The notes under the pieces: generated by a model
Told to the model about the DNA's origin: nothing
What the model saw: only the letters and a program-made list of their open reading frames with translations
The model's database searches: none
Part shown: positions 24,641-33,064 of the stretch, piece by piece
Layout: the number at the start of each line of letters is the position of its first letter
How positions within the stretch are numbered: position 1 is the first letter of the stretch
Origin: CAVQRC01 sp963715045
Lineage (GTDB): Bacteria > Planctomycetota > Planctomycetia > Pirellulales > Lacipirellulaceae
Assembly: GCA_963715045.1 (NCBI GenBank)
Contig: CAVQRC010000006.1
Location: 248,001 to 312,000 of the forward strand
Reading direction: 5' to 3'
Length of the DNA: 64,000 nt
Made by a program: the position numbers and the translations under genes

Positions 24641-24649
24641 GATCCGGCC

Positions 24650-25305
24650 ATGGCCAGCCTGACCGTCGAAAACTACGTCAAGACGATCTACTTGATCACC
24701 CTCCGCAGCGGTGCGTGCGCTTCGACCGGTCAGATCGCCGATGCCCTCAGTGTTGCTCCAGGCACCGTGACCTCGATGCTCAAGACGCTCGACGCCACCA
24801 ATCTCGCGACCTATACGCCCTACGAAGGGCGCAGCTTACCGAGGCCGGTCGCGTGCTCGCGCTCCGCGTGCTCCGCAGACATCGGCTGGTCGAACTGTTT
24901 CTCGAACGCACGCTCGAATTGACGTGGGACGAAGTTCACGAAGAAGCAGAGAACATGGAGCACGCCGTCAGCGATTGGCTCGTGGATCGAATCGATGCGT
25001 ACCTCGGCTATCCCCAGGTCGATCCGCACGGCGATCCCATTCCCCAGGCGGATGGCACCGTGCACCGACCGGCCGGGCGAAGGTTGGCCGCCTGCGAACC
25101 CGAGCAGCGGTTTCGCGTCGTGCGGGTGCTCGACCAGTCGCCTGAATTCCTTCGCTTTCTCAGTCAAGTCGGCCTCAACATCGGCGCTCAGGGCAGATTG
25201 CTGGAGAAGCAGACACCAGCGAATGTCTTTCAGGTCGACGTCAATGGTTGCCAAGCCACGCTCGGCAATGAAGCCGCGGAAAAGCTTGTCGTGGAGGTCG
25301 AGTGA
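24650..25305 (+). CDS. DtxR/MntR-type metal-dependent repressor (one-base frameshift)
   Basis: A winged-helix regulator of about 218 aa after correction. The first part (MASLTVENYVKTIYLITL...GQIADALSVAPGTVTSMLKTL) is the DNA-binding domain. After TPYEG the frame must shift to reach AQLTEAGRVLALRVLRRHRLVELFLERTLELTWDEVHEEAENMEHAVSD, the metal-binding and dimerisation domain. The break lies at the GGG of 24827-24829, where one missing G explains it. The family controls manganese or iron uptake. The last stretch (SPEFLRFLSQVGLNIGAQGRL) is the FeoA-like C-terminal domain. It is divergent from oleB. Confidence 0.82.
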
Positions 25306-25333
25306 CGGGCTTGGAAGCCGATCGTACATTGGG

Positions 25334-25828
25334 TTACTGAAGGATGGGTGGATAGCCGAGCGATTTGCGGGCGATCGACACCTGTCCGGCGTGCAGCGAC
25401 TCGTGCCAGATGACGCTTTCGAAAATGCCGGCCTTATCCTGCCACATCTCGGGGAGCCCGGGCGGCATCCGCGTCCCGAGGGCTTCGTCATCGAGTTTGC
25501 TGAGCAGATTCAGCAGGGCCCGGCGGCGATCCCGCATGGCGGCAAGCACCTCGACGGGCGGAGGATAGTCGTCCATCTGCGGACTCGGTTGCGACCCCAT
25601 TCCGAACAGGTCGTCGTACGGCCCCAGATCGATCGCCTGTCGCGGATCGAGCAAGCCGACGAAGAAATTGTCCATGACCGCCATGTGGCCGACGAACCAC
25701 AGGGCATGATTGGCCGTGGGATGCACCTGGAACAACCATTCCTCCGGCTTTTGGAAGTCCTTCAGGAACGCTTCGCTCAACCGGCGAACGTTCGACAGTT
25801 GAGTCTGTAATCGCGTGGCCTGGGACAT
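25334..25828 (-). CDS. DinB family protein
   Basis: A 164-aa four-helix-bundle protein of the DinB/YfiT type with candidate metal-binding histidines in TANHALWFVGHMAVMDNFF and WHESLHAGQVS. Members include bacillithiol-linked transferases and proteins of unknown role; nothing here decides between them. The start MSQATRLQ at 25828 is preferred to a 27-codon upstream extension without similarity. It is convergent with the DtxR-type gene. Confidence 0.8.
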   Translation of the reverse strand: MSQATRLQTQLSNVRRLSEAFLKDFQKPEEWLFQVHPTANHALWFVGHMAVMDNFFVGLLDPRQAIDLGPYDDLFGMGSQPSPQMDDYPPPVEVLAAMRDRRRALLNLLSKLDDEALGTRMPPGLPEMWQDKAGIFESVIWHESLHAGQVSIARKSLGYPPILQ

Positions 25829-26037
25829 TGGGGTTGGTCCAGAACGGATATTGGCGGGGCGGGACCAGCATAGGGCAGGGTGAGCGGCAATCAAGTGGTC
25901 GTCTGCCAATCACTCCGGCGGCGCGCGGATTCCATCCGCGGTTCTACACCGACACGCTGGGAGATGCAGATCGTGATGTCCCATGGGCCGATGAGGGCCC
26001 CTTTGACGCGTTGCTGCTCGGGCCGTACAACTATCAT

Positions 26038-26158
26038 GTCAGTCCATCCCAGGAGGGCGCCTCTGCGAAGGCGACCTTGCTAACCTGGTCAGGGTGGAAA
26101 CGCAGCAGCCACATGCATGCGTTGTCTTGTGCGGGGGCCCCTCCTCGGCTGGACTGAC
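26038..26158 (+). ncRNA. ffs: Signal recognition particle RNA (4.5S type)
   Basis: The conserved SRP domain IV is clear: GGTCAGGGTGGAAACGCAGCAGCC, written here in pieces as GGTCAGG at 26087-26093, the GGAA tetraloop at 26096-26099 and GCAGCAGCC at 26102-26110. The ends pair: GTCAGTCCA at 26038-26046 with TGGACTGAC at 26150-26158, and AGGAGGG with CCCCTCCT further in. The size of about 120 nt and the place directly upstream of dnaX match small bacterial SRP RNAs. It acts with Ffh in co-translational targeting. The exact ends may differ by a few bases. Confidence 0.88.
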
Positions 26159-26223
26159 CCCCGACCCCCGACCCCCGACGCCCCGACCCCTGACCCCTGA
26201 CCCCTGACCCCTGACCCCTGACC
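26155..26223. repeat. CCCCTGACC tandem array touching the dnaX start
   Basis: At least six units of CCCCTGA(C) and earlier CCCCCGAC variants run from the end of the SRP RNA to the base before the dnaX ATG. The same unit stands before hisE. No Shine-Dalgarno sequence is visible for dnaX. Confidence 0.8.
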
Positions 26224-28071
26224 ATGGATTCGCCTCGGCACGAATACGTCGTCGTGGCCCGCCGCTATCGTCCCCAGACGTTCGACGATCTGATCGGCCA
26301 GTCGCACGTCGCAAATTCTCTCAAGAATGCGATTCAGCAGGGGCGTGTGGGACATGCCTATCTCTTTACCGGCGCCCGCGGCGTCGGCAAGACTTCGGCC
26401 GCCCGGATCCTCGCCAAGGCCCTCAACTGTCGCCAGGGGCCGACCGCGACGCCTTGCAACGAGTGCGAAGTCTGCGTGAGTGTTACCTCGGGTGAAGATG
26501 TCGATGTGCTGGAAATCGACGGCGCGAGTAATCGGGGGATCGACGAGATTCGTCAGCTCCGCCAGAACGTCGGCATTCGGCCCAGCCGCGTTCGATTCAA
26601 AGTCTACATCATCGATGAAGTCCACATGCTCACCAAGGAGGCCTTCAACGCGCTCTTGAAAACCCTGGAAGAGCCGCCCGAACATGTCAAATTCATCTTC
26701 GCGACCACGGAACCCCACAAGGTTCCCATCACGATTCTCTCCCGCTGTCAGCGGTTTGATTTCGCCGGCATCGATGCCACGCTTGTCGAACACCGCCTCG
26801 CCGAGATTGCCGCGTCCGAAGGCGTCGAAGCCGATACCGAAGCCTTGCAGATTCTCGCCCGTCGCGCGGCCGGGTCGATGCGCGACGGCCAGTCGCTGCT
26901 CGAACAACTACTTGCCGGCAGCGGCGGCAGGATCGATGCCGCCGATGTGACCCGGCTGCTCGGGATCGCGCCTGCGGTCCGCCTCGCCGAGCTCGCCCGC
27001 AGCCTCGTCCAGCAGGATGCGGCCGCCGCTCTTGAGGAACTCGACGCCGCGATCGCCGAAGGCTCCGACGTCGGGCAGCTCGTCGAGCAACTCCTCGGTT
27101 TCTTTCGGGACGTCCTGGTTCGCGGAGTCGGCTGCGAGCCCGATCAGATGCTTTACGCGCTCCCTGCCCAGGATCACACGGTCGCCGAACTTGCCCGGCA
27201 ACTCGGTGTCCAGAAGCTGCTCGCGATCCTGCAGGTCCTCGAAGAGGCACTCGCCCGGATGCGAAACAGCGTTCATGTCCGAACGATCACTGAAATGGCC
27301 CTGGTGCGGATCGCCTCACTCGACGACCTGGACGCAATCTCGGCGCTGATTGCGGAGCTCCGCGGCACCCAAAGCCCCGCCGCCGGGACCGCGAGCCCGC
27401 CCCGCCGCACGGCTCCGCCCGACCGCCCGCCCGACCGGGTCAGCGACGAGCAGGTAAAAAAAAACGCCGCCCCGCTCGGTAGCTTGCCGCCGCTTCCCTC
27501 CAGGGCCGCTTCCACCGGCGACCCCCCCAGCGACGCCCGGGCGAACGATCCCATCGCGGTATCCCCTGCTGCGGCATCCAGCGCGGACGCATCGAGCACC
27601 GCGCCGCCTGCCAATTCCAGTTCGAGCGTGGGCATGGGTGCCGGTTCCGCGGAGCGGCCGACCACATCCGTTCCGTTCGACTCCGAGCAGATCCCGCAGT
27701 TGTGGAGCGATGCGATCCGCAGTATCGAAGGCTTTCTCTCCGGCCAGGCCGCCAAGGTATCGCGCGTGTTGCTCGGGCCCCGCGGCAATCTGATTGCCTG
27801 GTTCGCACCGCGATATGTGTCCTGCAAGGAATTCTGCGAGCAGTCATCGCATCGCGTACGTCTTGAAGAGGCGTTTGCGGAAGTCGCCGGTCACCGCTTG
27901 GCCATCGAGTTTGCGATCGATGCAAGGCTTGCCAACGGCGAGGCTGCCGGCCCGACGTACCGTTCCAACCGGGAAATCAAACAGGAAATCGGCCAGCGCC
28001 CGTTTGTCCGCTGTGCCCTAGAATTGTTTGGTGATGAATCGAGCGAGTTTCAATACACCCCTCCAGAATGA
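26224..28071 (+). CDS. dnaX: DNA polymerase III subunits gamma/tau
   Basis: Clamp-loader ATPase of the replisome. The 615-aa protein has the N-terminal RRYRPQTFDDLIGQ, Walker A GARGVGKTSAA, a four-Cys zinc module (C...CNECEVC), the Walker B region IIDEVHMLTKEAFNALLKTLEEPP and the SRC motif ILSRCQRFDF. After about residue 385 a long Pro/Ala/Ser linker leads to a C-terminal tau-type domain. An A9 run at codons 411-414 could give a shorter gamma form by slippage, described separately. It is followed at once by a YbaB gene and then recR, the classic dnaX-ybaB-recR order. Confidence 0.96.
   Translation: MDSPRHEYVVVARRYRPQTFDDLIGQSHVANSLKNAIQQGRVGHAYLFTGARGVGKTSAARILAKALNCRQGPTATPCNECEVCVSVTSGEDVDVLEIDGASNRGIDEIRQLRQNVGIRPSRVRFKVYIIDEVHMLTKEAFNALLKTLEEPPEHVKFIFATTEPHKVPITILSRCQRFDFAGIDATLVEHRLAEIAASEGVEADTEALQILARRAAGSMRDGQSLLEQLLAGSGGRIDAADVTRLLGIAPAVRLAELARSLVQQDAAAALEELDAAIAEGSDVGQLVEQLLGFFRDVLVRGVGCEPDQMLYALPAQDHTVAELARQLGVQKLLAILQVLEEALARMRNSVHVRTITEMALVRIASLDDLDAISALIAELRGTQSPAAGTASPPRRTAPPDRPPDRVSDEQVKKNAAPLGSLPPLPSRAASTGDPPSDARANDPIAVSPAAASSADASSTAPPANSSSSVGMGAGSAERPTTSVPFDSEQIPQLWSDAIRSIEGFLSGQAAKVSRVLLGPRGNLIAWFAPRYVSCKEFCEQSSHRVRLEEAFAEVAGHRLAIEFAIDARLANGEAAGPTYRSNREIKQEIGQRPFVRCALELFGDESSEFQYTPPE
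27456..27464 (+). other. A9 slippery run in dnaX
   Basis: Nine consecutive A residues read as V411-K-K-N in the tau frame. A -1 ribosomal slip, or one extra A in the transcript, gives K-K-K-R-R-P-A-R and then a TAG at 27480-27482, a product of about 419 aa ending just after the clamp-loader domains. Thermus dnaX uses an A9 run and E. coli dnaX an A-rich slippery site for the same purpose. Confidence 0.6.
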
Positions 28072-28083
28072 GTGAGCAAACGC

Positions 28084-28479
28084 ATGTTACGAGGGATAGG
28101 CCAACTGGCGAACATCGGTTCGCTCATGAAGCAGGCACGCGAGGCGAGCGGCAAGCTCAACGACCGGCTGCGTTGTGTGCGGGCGACCGGTGCGGCCGGG
28201 GGTGGCATGATCGAAGTCGACGTGAACGGCCTTGGCGAAGTGCTGGCAGTCCGGATCGACGACAGCCTCATCGAGCGCCGCGACAAGGAGATGCTCGAAG
28301 ACCTGTTGCCGGCAGCGTACAACGCGGCGCAACAGAAGGCCCGTGAATTGCATGGAAATCAATTGCAGTCGCTCGCCCAGGAGTTGCCGCTGCCCGGGAT
28401 TGAGCAGGCTTTGGGAGCGTTCATGGGAAGTGGTTCGGCGGACTCTCCCGACGCCGATCCGCCTGGCGAAAAATCCTGA
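28084..28479 (+). CDS. YbaB/EbfC family nucleoid-associated protein
   Basis: A small DNA-binding protein of about 131 aa, with MLRGIGQLANIGSLMKQAREASGKLND at the N-terminus and the YbaB core GGMIEVDVNGLGEVLAVRIDDSLI followed by LEDLLPAAYNAAQQKARELH. It is about 25 residues longer than typical owing to an acidic tail. ATG 28084 matches the family start; an in-frame GTG at 28072 lies directly after the dnaX stop. It sits between dnaX and recR as in many bacteria. Confidence 0.9.
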   Translation: MLRGIGQLANIGSLMKQAREASGKLNDRLRCVRATGAAGGGMIEVDVNGLGEVLAVRIDDSLIERRDKEMLEDLLPAAYNAAQQKARELHGNQLQSLAQELPLPGIEQALGAFMGSGSADSPDADPPGEKS

Positions 28480-28507
28480 CTGCCGCGGGCCATTGCCGGG
28501 TCTGTAG

Positions 28508-29101
28508 ATGTACTCCGAATCTGTCACGCAATTGATCGACCAATTTGCCAAGCTGCCCGGCATTGGCAAGAAGTCGGCCGAGCGGCTGGCGTACCACGTG
28601 CTCCGCGTCCATGAGCAGGAAGCACTGGCACTGGCCGATGCGATTCGGGCGGTCAAGGAGAAAGTCAAGAGCTGCCAGCAATGCTTCCATCTGGCGGAGC
28701 AGGATCTGTGCGAGATCTGCCAGAATTCGCGGCGCAACCAGGAACTGCTATGCGTGGTTGAACAACCCCGGGATCTGCTGGCGCTGGAAAAATCCGGGGC
28801 CTACGATGGCCTCTACCATGTGTTGCTCGGCCGCATCGCGCCCCTCGAAGGCATTGGCCCGGACGACTTGACGATCGAACCGTTGATCCAACGTGTTCGC
28901 GAAGGGCAGTTCAAGGAAATCATCATGGCCACCAACCCGACTCTCGAGGGTGACGGTACGGCGCTTTTCATTTCGAACCGGTTGCAGGACATGGACATTC
29001 AGATCACCCGTCTGGCACGCGGAATCACGACTGGAAGCGTGCTTGAGTTGGCGGGTCATGAGATTCTCACCGACGCGTTGACGGGCCGTCAGAAGTTCTG
29101 A
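28508..29101 (+). CDS. recR: Recombination protein RecR
   Basis: Acts with RecO/RecF in gap repair. The 197-aa protein has the N-terminal helix-hairpin-helix (LIDQFAKLPGIGKKSAERLAYH), the zinc finger Cys56-59-68-71, and a Toprim domain with the usual ALEKSGAYDGLYHVLLGRIAPLEGIGPDD segment and NPTLEGDGTALF. It is complete and lies 28 bp after the YbaB gene, so it is probably in the dnaX operon. Confidence 0.96.
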   Translation: MYSESVTQLIDQFAKLPGIGKKSAERLAYHVLRVHEQEALALADAIRAVKEKVKSCQQCFHLAEQDLCEICQNSRRNQELLCVVEQPRDLLALEKSGAYDGLYHVLLGRIAPLEGIGPDDLTIEPLIQRVREGQFKEIIMATNPTLEGDGTALFISNRLQDMDIQITRLARGITTGSVLELAGHEILTDALTGRQKF

Positions 29102-29511
29102 GCACCGGTTTTTCAAGCGAGCCGGCGTTAGCGGTTCGCACCGCTTGTGGGTTGCGTTGCAGGGTTCACGTGCGTTTGAACATGTCGCCGGGCAAGCGCC
29201 GCTTTCGAGGCGGCGGGATTTCATCGCGCGTGGCGGGATCCTCGATCGGCCGGTTGTCAAGTCACAAAGCATTTTTCAGGCGGTGGGAACAGTCATAATC
29301 GGCAGAATCATCTTGCAGTCCTGTCCGGCATAACGGCCCCACGCAGTGATTTAACCGGTACTTGCAACCACCTATTAGAAGGTACAATTGTGTGGCTTCG
29401 GGCAGTACCGCCGCAGTCTGGTCTGTCTTTCCGATTGGCACCAGCTCTCGTTCGCTTTCAACACGTTCTATCCTGTTTTCATCCGGCCCCATTTCCTTCC
29501 CCACGGCTCCG
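29102..29511. other. Intergenic region upstream of rpoN
   Basis: About 410 bp without a credible gene. It is less GC-rich near 29270-29400, where a promoter-like sequence is seen. Confidence 0.5.
29360..29388 (+). promoter_or_regulatory. Candidate sigma70-type promoter of rpoN
   Basis: TACAAT at 29383-29388 is a good -10 box. ACTTGC at 29360-29365 is 17 bp upstream and only a weak -35. The start of rpoN lies 124 bp further down. Confidence 0.35.
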
Positions 29512-31023
29512 ATGCGACTCTCCCTCGGCCAAACGATGCAACTGGCTCAGAAGCAGGTGCTTGCACCGCGGATGATTCAGTCGATGGAGATTCTGCAGTT
29601 GCCGATTCTTGCGTTGCAGGAACGCATCGAGCAGGAGATCGAAGAGAATCCGTGCCTCGATACGGCGGAGATCAAGGACGAGGAAGAGTCCGGCGAGACC
29701 GATGAGAAAGAGAGCCCGGATGCCCTTCCGGATACGGAGAAGGAACTCGTCGTCGAGGAGAACACGAACAACGAGGACGATTTTGAGCGGCTGTTGAATA
29801 TGGCCGAGAATCTTCCGGACGACTACGAGGAGAAGTCGCGACCGTCACGCGGCGAGATCGACGCCGAGGGAGATCGAAAGCACGACGCGATGGCCAACAT
29901 GGTGGCCCGCCCCCAATCGCTGATCGAATACCTCCACGACCAGCTCACCTGGTTCGATGTCGAAGACAGCGTACGGGAAATGGCCGAACGGATTATCTAC
30001 AGCCTCGACTCCAACGGCTATCTCAAGGCCCCCCTGGAAGAACTGTATCCACCCCGGCCGGTGGAGCTCAATGGAGACGCCCAGTCCTGGCAGCTCGAGC
30101 AGCAGCGGATTGCCAGTGAGGCGCTGCGACTCGTGCAGCGTCTCGACCCCCCCGGTGTGGCCGCCCGCGACTTGCGCGAATGTCTCTTGCTGCAGCTTGT
30201 GCCCGGAATGCTTTACGGTGAAGAGCTCCGCACGCTGATCGAGAATCATCTGCCTGATCTGGAGAATAACCGGCTTCCGCTAATCTCCAAGAAAACCGGC
30301 TTCTCGATCGAAACCATCAATGAAGCCTGGCACGAGCTACGCAAGCTCAAACCGAAACCGGGCGCCGAATTCGCCGAGGTCTTTGTGCCCAACGTGATTC
30401 CCGACGTATTCGTCGATCGTCGCGAATCGGGGGGATACGACGTACGCCTCGAAGATGGTCAACTCCCGCCGCTGTTTATCCGGCCCGATTACCGCCGCAT
30501 CCTGCAATCGGGTGAATGCGACGCGAAGACCCTCGAGTACATTAAACGCAAGATCAACTCCGCTCAGTGGCTGATCGAGTCGATTGAACAACGCCGCAAC
30601 ACGCTGACTCGAGTTGCCCAGGCGATTGTCGATCACCAGACAAAGTTTCTGGAAGACGGTCCCGAGCACATCGAGCCGCTCAAAATGCAGCAAATCGCCG
30701 ACAAGGTCGGCGTGCACGTCACGACGGTCAGCCGGGCTGTCGACGACAAGTGGATTCAGACGCAGCGGGGGATTTTTCCGCTCAAGCGGTTCTTTGTCGG
30801 TGGCACAACCAGCGCCGATGGCGAAGAGGTCGCCTGGGATGCGGTCCGGCTGAAGTTGCAGGAGATCGTCGACAGCGAAGACAAGACCAAGCCCTACAGC
30901 GACGACGCCCTCGTCGACCAGCTCGCCGGCGAAGGAATCAAGGTAGCCCGCCGGACCGTCACCAAATATCGCAAAGCCATGGGGATTCCCAGCAGCCGCC
31001 AGCGAAGAGACTGGACGGTTTAG
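29512..31023 (+). CDS. rpoN: RNA polymerase sigma-54 factor RpoN
   Basis: Alternative sigma factor that needs AAA+ activators. The 503-aa protein has the glutamine/leucine-rich activator region MRLSLGQTMQLAQKQVLAPRMIQSMEILQLPILALQERIEQE, an acidic linker (residues 48-90), the core-binding domain, the helix-turn-helix KMQQIADKVGVHVTTVSRAVDDKWIQT, and the RpoN box ARRTVTKYRKAMGIPSSRQR at the C-terminus. The start at 29512 begins region I directly; in-frame codons upstream to 29362 show no similarity. No activator gene is present in the window. Confidence 0.97.
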   Translation: MRLSLGQTMQLAQKQVLAPRMIQSMEILQLPILALQERIEQEIEENPCLDTAEIKDEEESGETDEKESPDALPDTEKELVVEENTNNEDDFERLLNMAENLPDDYEEKSRPSRGEIDAEGDRKHDAMANMVARPQSLIEYLHDQLTWFDVEDSVREMAERIIYSLDSNGYLKAPLEELYPPRPVELNGDAQSWQLEQQRIASEALRLVQRLDPPGVAARDLRECLLLQLVPGMLYGEELRTLIENHLPDLENNRLPLISKKTGFSIETINEAWHELRKLKPKPGAEFAEVFVPNVIPDVFVDRRESGGYDVRLEDGQLPPLFIRPDYRRILQSGECDAKTLEYIKRKINSAQWLIESIEQRRNTLTRVAQAIVDHQTKFLEDGPEHIEPLKMQQIADKVGVHVTTVSRAVDDKWIQTQRGIFPLKRFFVGGTTSADGEEVAWDAVRLKLQEIVDSEDKTKPYSDDALVDQLAGEGIKVARRTVTKYRKAMGIPSSRQRRDWTV

Positions 31024-31058
31024 GTAAGGGTCAGGGACAGGGGTCTGGGACGCACGCC

Positions 31059-31757
31059 CTACACCGCTTCGATATGCAGCCCGCGTCGCCGGCGTTCTTG
31101 TCGGCGGGCGTTGTCGAACATCGTGAACACCCGCTCGACGTCGTCAATTCCAAGGAGTTCGATTTCCGGGTGCGACGTGTCGCTGGAGAGGATGCGAATC
31201 CTGCCCACCCCGACCATCCGCTGGATCGGACCCTGGGAGAATGTGATGTCGTCCATGTCGATCACCTCGATCCGATCGGTCGTTCGTGACAACACCCCCT
31301 GATTGTGAATGAAACGCTGGTCGGTAAGCCGGTAGCGAATGCTGTACTGGCGGTACAGCAGCCGCAGGTACAAGCCCAGCCACATTACCAGCACGATTCC
31401 GCCAGCGATCAACAACCCCAGACCGCCTCCGAAGGCTCCGACGGTCAATGCCGCGATGGTAATCGCGGCCATGCCAATCCAGGCCCCGAGCATGGCCTTG
31501 GAGCTGTAGCGACCCGACCATAATTCCTGCTCCTCGTCGTCGTCTGGCTGTTGCCGCGCGGCGACGCTGCGCTGAAACCGAGCCATTGCCGAAGAGTCGC
31601 CTGGGGACGTCGATTCGTCGTCCGTCCGGTTTTCGAAGCCGTCCAGGTCGGTTGCCTCGAGACCGACCCGTGCGCCGCATTTCTGACAGAAGTGGGCGTC
31701 GGCGGAGATTTCCGCCCCGCACGCGTCGCAAAAGTGGGTTGGCATCGAGTCGGCCAT
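31059..31757 (-). CDS. Zinc-ribbon and PH-domain membrane protein
   Basis: A 232-aa protein with an N-terminal zinc ribbon (C10-x2-C13 and C24-x2-C27), an acidic linker, two adjacent membrane segments (about residues 90-130) and a bacterial PH (YdbS/DUF304-like) domain ending in ITFSQGPIQRMVGVGRIRILSSDTSHPEIELLGIDDVERVFTMF. Such proteins sit at the inner membrane; their role is unknown. Convergent with rpoN. Confidence 0.8.
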   Translation of the reverse strand: MADSMPTHFCDACGAEISADAHFCQKCGARVGLEATDLDGFENRTDDESTSPGDSSAMARFQRSVAARQQPDDDEEQELWSGRYSSKAMLGAWIGMAAITIAALTVGAFGGGLGLLIAGGIVLVMWLGLYLRLLYRQYSIRYRLTDQRFIHNQGVLSRTTDRIEVIDMDDITFSQGPIQRMVGVGRIRILSSDTSHPEIELLGIDDVERVFTMFDNARRQERRRRGLHIEAV

Positions 31758-31926
31758 GGTGGTCTCCGGGGGATGCGTGATTCGTCGCTCGGGCGACCTC
31801 TTATTCGCTCGCGAGCTGCGGATCTTGGGGGGTAGATGATAGCATATCGCCGCGGCTTCAAAACGGCGATCGCCCGGGCTGCCAGGTCGTTACGACCATC
31901 AGCCGATGGTGTATAGTGTCTTCACT

Positions 31927-32397
31927 ATGAAGTGCCCGTTCTGCAAAATCGACAACGATCGCGTGATCGATTCGCGGGCCAGCCAGGATGGGTTGGCCAT
32001 CCGACGAAGGCGCGAGTGCGTCAACTGCAATCGCCGGTACACGACCTACGAGCGATTCGAAGAGCTGACGCTGAAAGTGATCAAGAAGGATGGGATCCGC
32101 GTGCCATATTCACGCGAAAAGGTGAAGCGAGGTCTGGAGCGGGCGTGCTGGAAGCGACCGATCAGCGATCGCCAGATCGAATCGACGATCGCGGCGATCG
32201 AGAACGATGTGTTCAGCAGCTTCGAGAATGAGGTCGAGAGCGCCCGCCTCGGGGAACTCGTCATGGAGCATCTGCGGGATCTTGACGACGTCGCGTTCGT
32301 GCGTTTCGCCAGCGTCTATCGGCAGTTCGATGACCTCCACGACTTCGTGGCGACCCTCAAGCCTCTCCTCGCCGAAGCGAAACAAGCGTCGCTATGA
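31927..32397 (+). CDS. nrdR: Transcriptional repressor NrdR
   Basis: ATP/dATP-sensing repressor of ribonucleotide reductase genes. The 156-aa protein has the zinc ribbon MKCPFCKIDNDRVIDSR...CVNCNRRYTTYERFE, then the ATP-cone domain KKDGIRVPYSREKVKRGLERACWKRP. It is complete. ATG 31927 is chosen; seven upstream in-frame codons precede it. A small inverted repeat (ATAGTG-TCTT-CACTAT, 31913-31928) overlaps the start codon and might affect initiation. Confidence 0.96.
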   Translation: MKCPFCKIDNDRVIDSRASQDGLAIRRRRECVNCNRRYTTYERFEELTLKVIKKDGIRVPYSREKVKRGLERACWKRPISDRQIESTIAAIENDVFSSFENEVESARLGELVMEHLRDLDDVAFVRFASVYRQFDDLHDFVATLKPLLAEAKQASL

Positions 32398-32452
32398 ACG
32401 TCGGTCGTGCGGCTCGTCGCCTGCCACCGACGGTCGCCCTGCAATTTTTGCC

Positions 32453-32932
32453 ATGAACGAATTGACGCACTTTTCTGACAAAGGCGTTCCGCGGATGGTC
32501 GACGTGGGCCAGAAGCAAGCCACACTTCGGATCGCCCGGGCGTCGGCCCTGGTACGCATGGCCGCCCAGACGCTCAGCCGAATTCGCGATCGCTCGCATG
32601 CCAAAGGCGATGTGCTCGAAATCGCTCGGTTGGCCGGAATCATGGCCGCCAAACGGACCGCCGAACTGATTCCGCTGTGCCATCCCTTGTCGCTCGACAG
32701 CGTTGAAGTCGACTGTATCCCCGACGGCGACTCCGCGGTACGGGTCGAAGCGACCGCCCGCGTCACTGCCAGGACAGGTGTCGAGATGGAGGCCCTCGTC
32801 GCCGCCAGTACGGCCGCGTTGACCATCTATGACATGTGCAAGGCCGTCGATCGCGGCATGACGATCGAAGCGGTTCGCCTGGAGGAGAAATCCGGCGGCC
32901 AAAGTGGAACCTGGCGAAGAAACGACGCGTAA
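32453..32932 (+). CDS. moaC: Cyclic pyranopterin monophosphate synthase MoaC
   Basis: Molybdenum cofactor synthesis: with MoaA converts GTP to cPMP. The 159-aa protein shows FSDKGVPRMVDVGQKQATLRIARA, the active-site segments AAKRTAELIPLCHPL and GVEMEALVAASTAALTIYDMCKAVDRGM, and the C-terminal EKSGG. It follows nrdR by 55 bp; no other moa genes are in the window, although a MOSC protein lies at 42.8 kb. Confidence 0.96.
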   Translation: MNELTHFSDKGVPRMVDVGQKQATLRIARASALVRMAAQTLSRIRDRSHAKGDVLEIARLAGIMAAKRTAELIPLCHPLSLDSVEVDCIPDGDSAVRVEATARVTARTGVEMEALVAASTAALTIYDMCKAVDRGMTIEAVRLEEKSGGQSGTWRRNDA

Positions 32933-32945
32933 GGAACGGGCGAAG

Positions 32946-33021
32946 AACCACGAAATACACGGAATACACGAAATGCAAGGATCCGGTTTCTCTTTCGTGT
33001 ATTCACGTGTATTTCGTGGTT
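32946..33021. repeat. Inverted repeat CCACGAAATACACG
   Basis: AACCACGAAATACACG at 32946-32961 is the exact complement of the right arm at 33006-33021, with a further AATACACGAAA/TTTCGTGTATT pair inside. It forms a long imperfect hairpin just after moaC. Palindromes of this sequence type occur between genes in many environmental genomes. Confidence 0.75.
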
Positions 33022-33064
33022 TCTCAAATGATTGATGCCGATGCGGGCCGACTGCTTCTCGTGT

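Noticed and set aside
31913..31928. The inverted repeat over the nrdR start as an NrdR box
   Set aside because: It does not match the usual 16-bp NrdR box consensus, and it lies over the start codon rather than in paired promoter sites.
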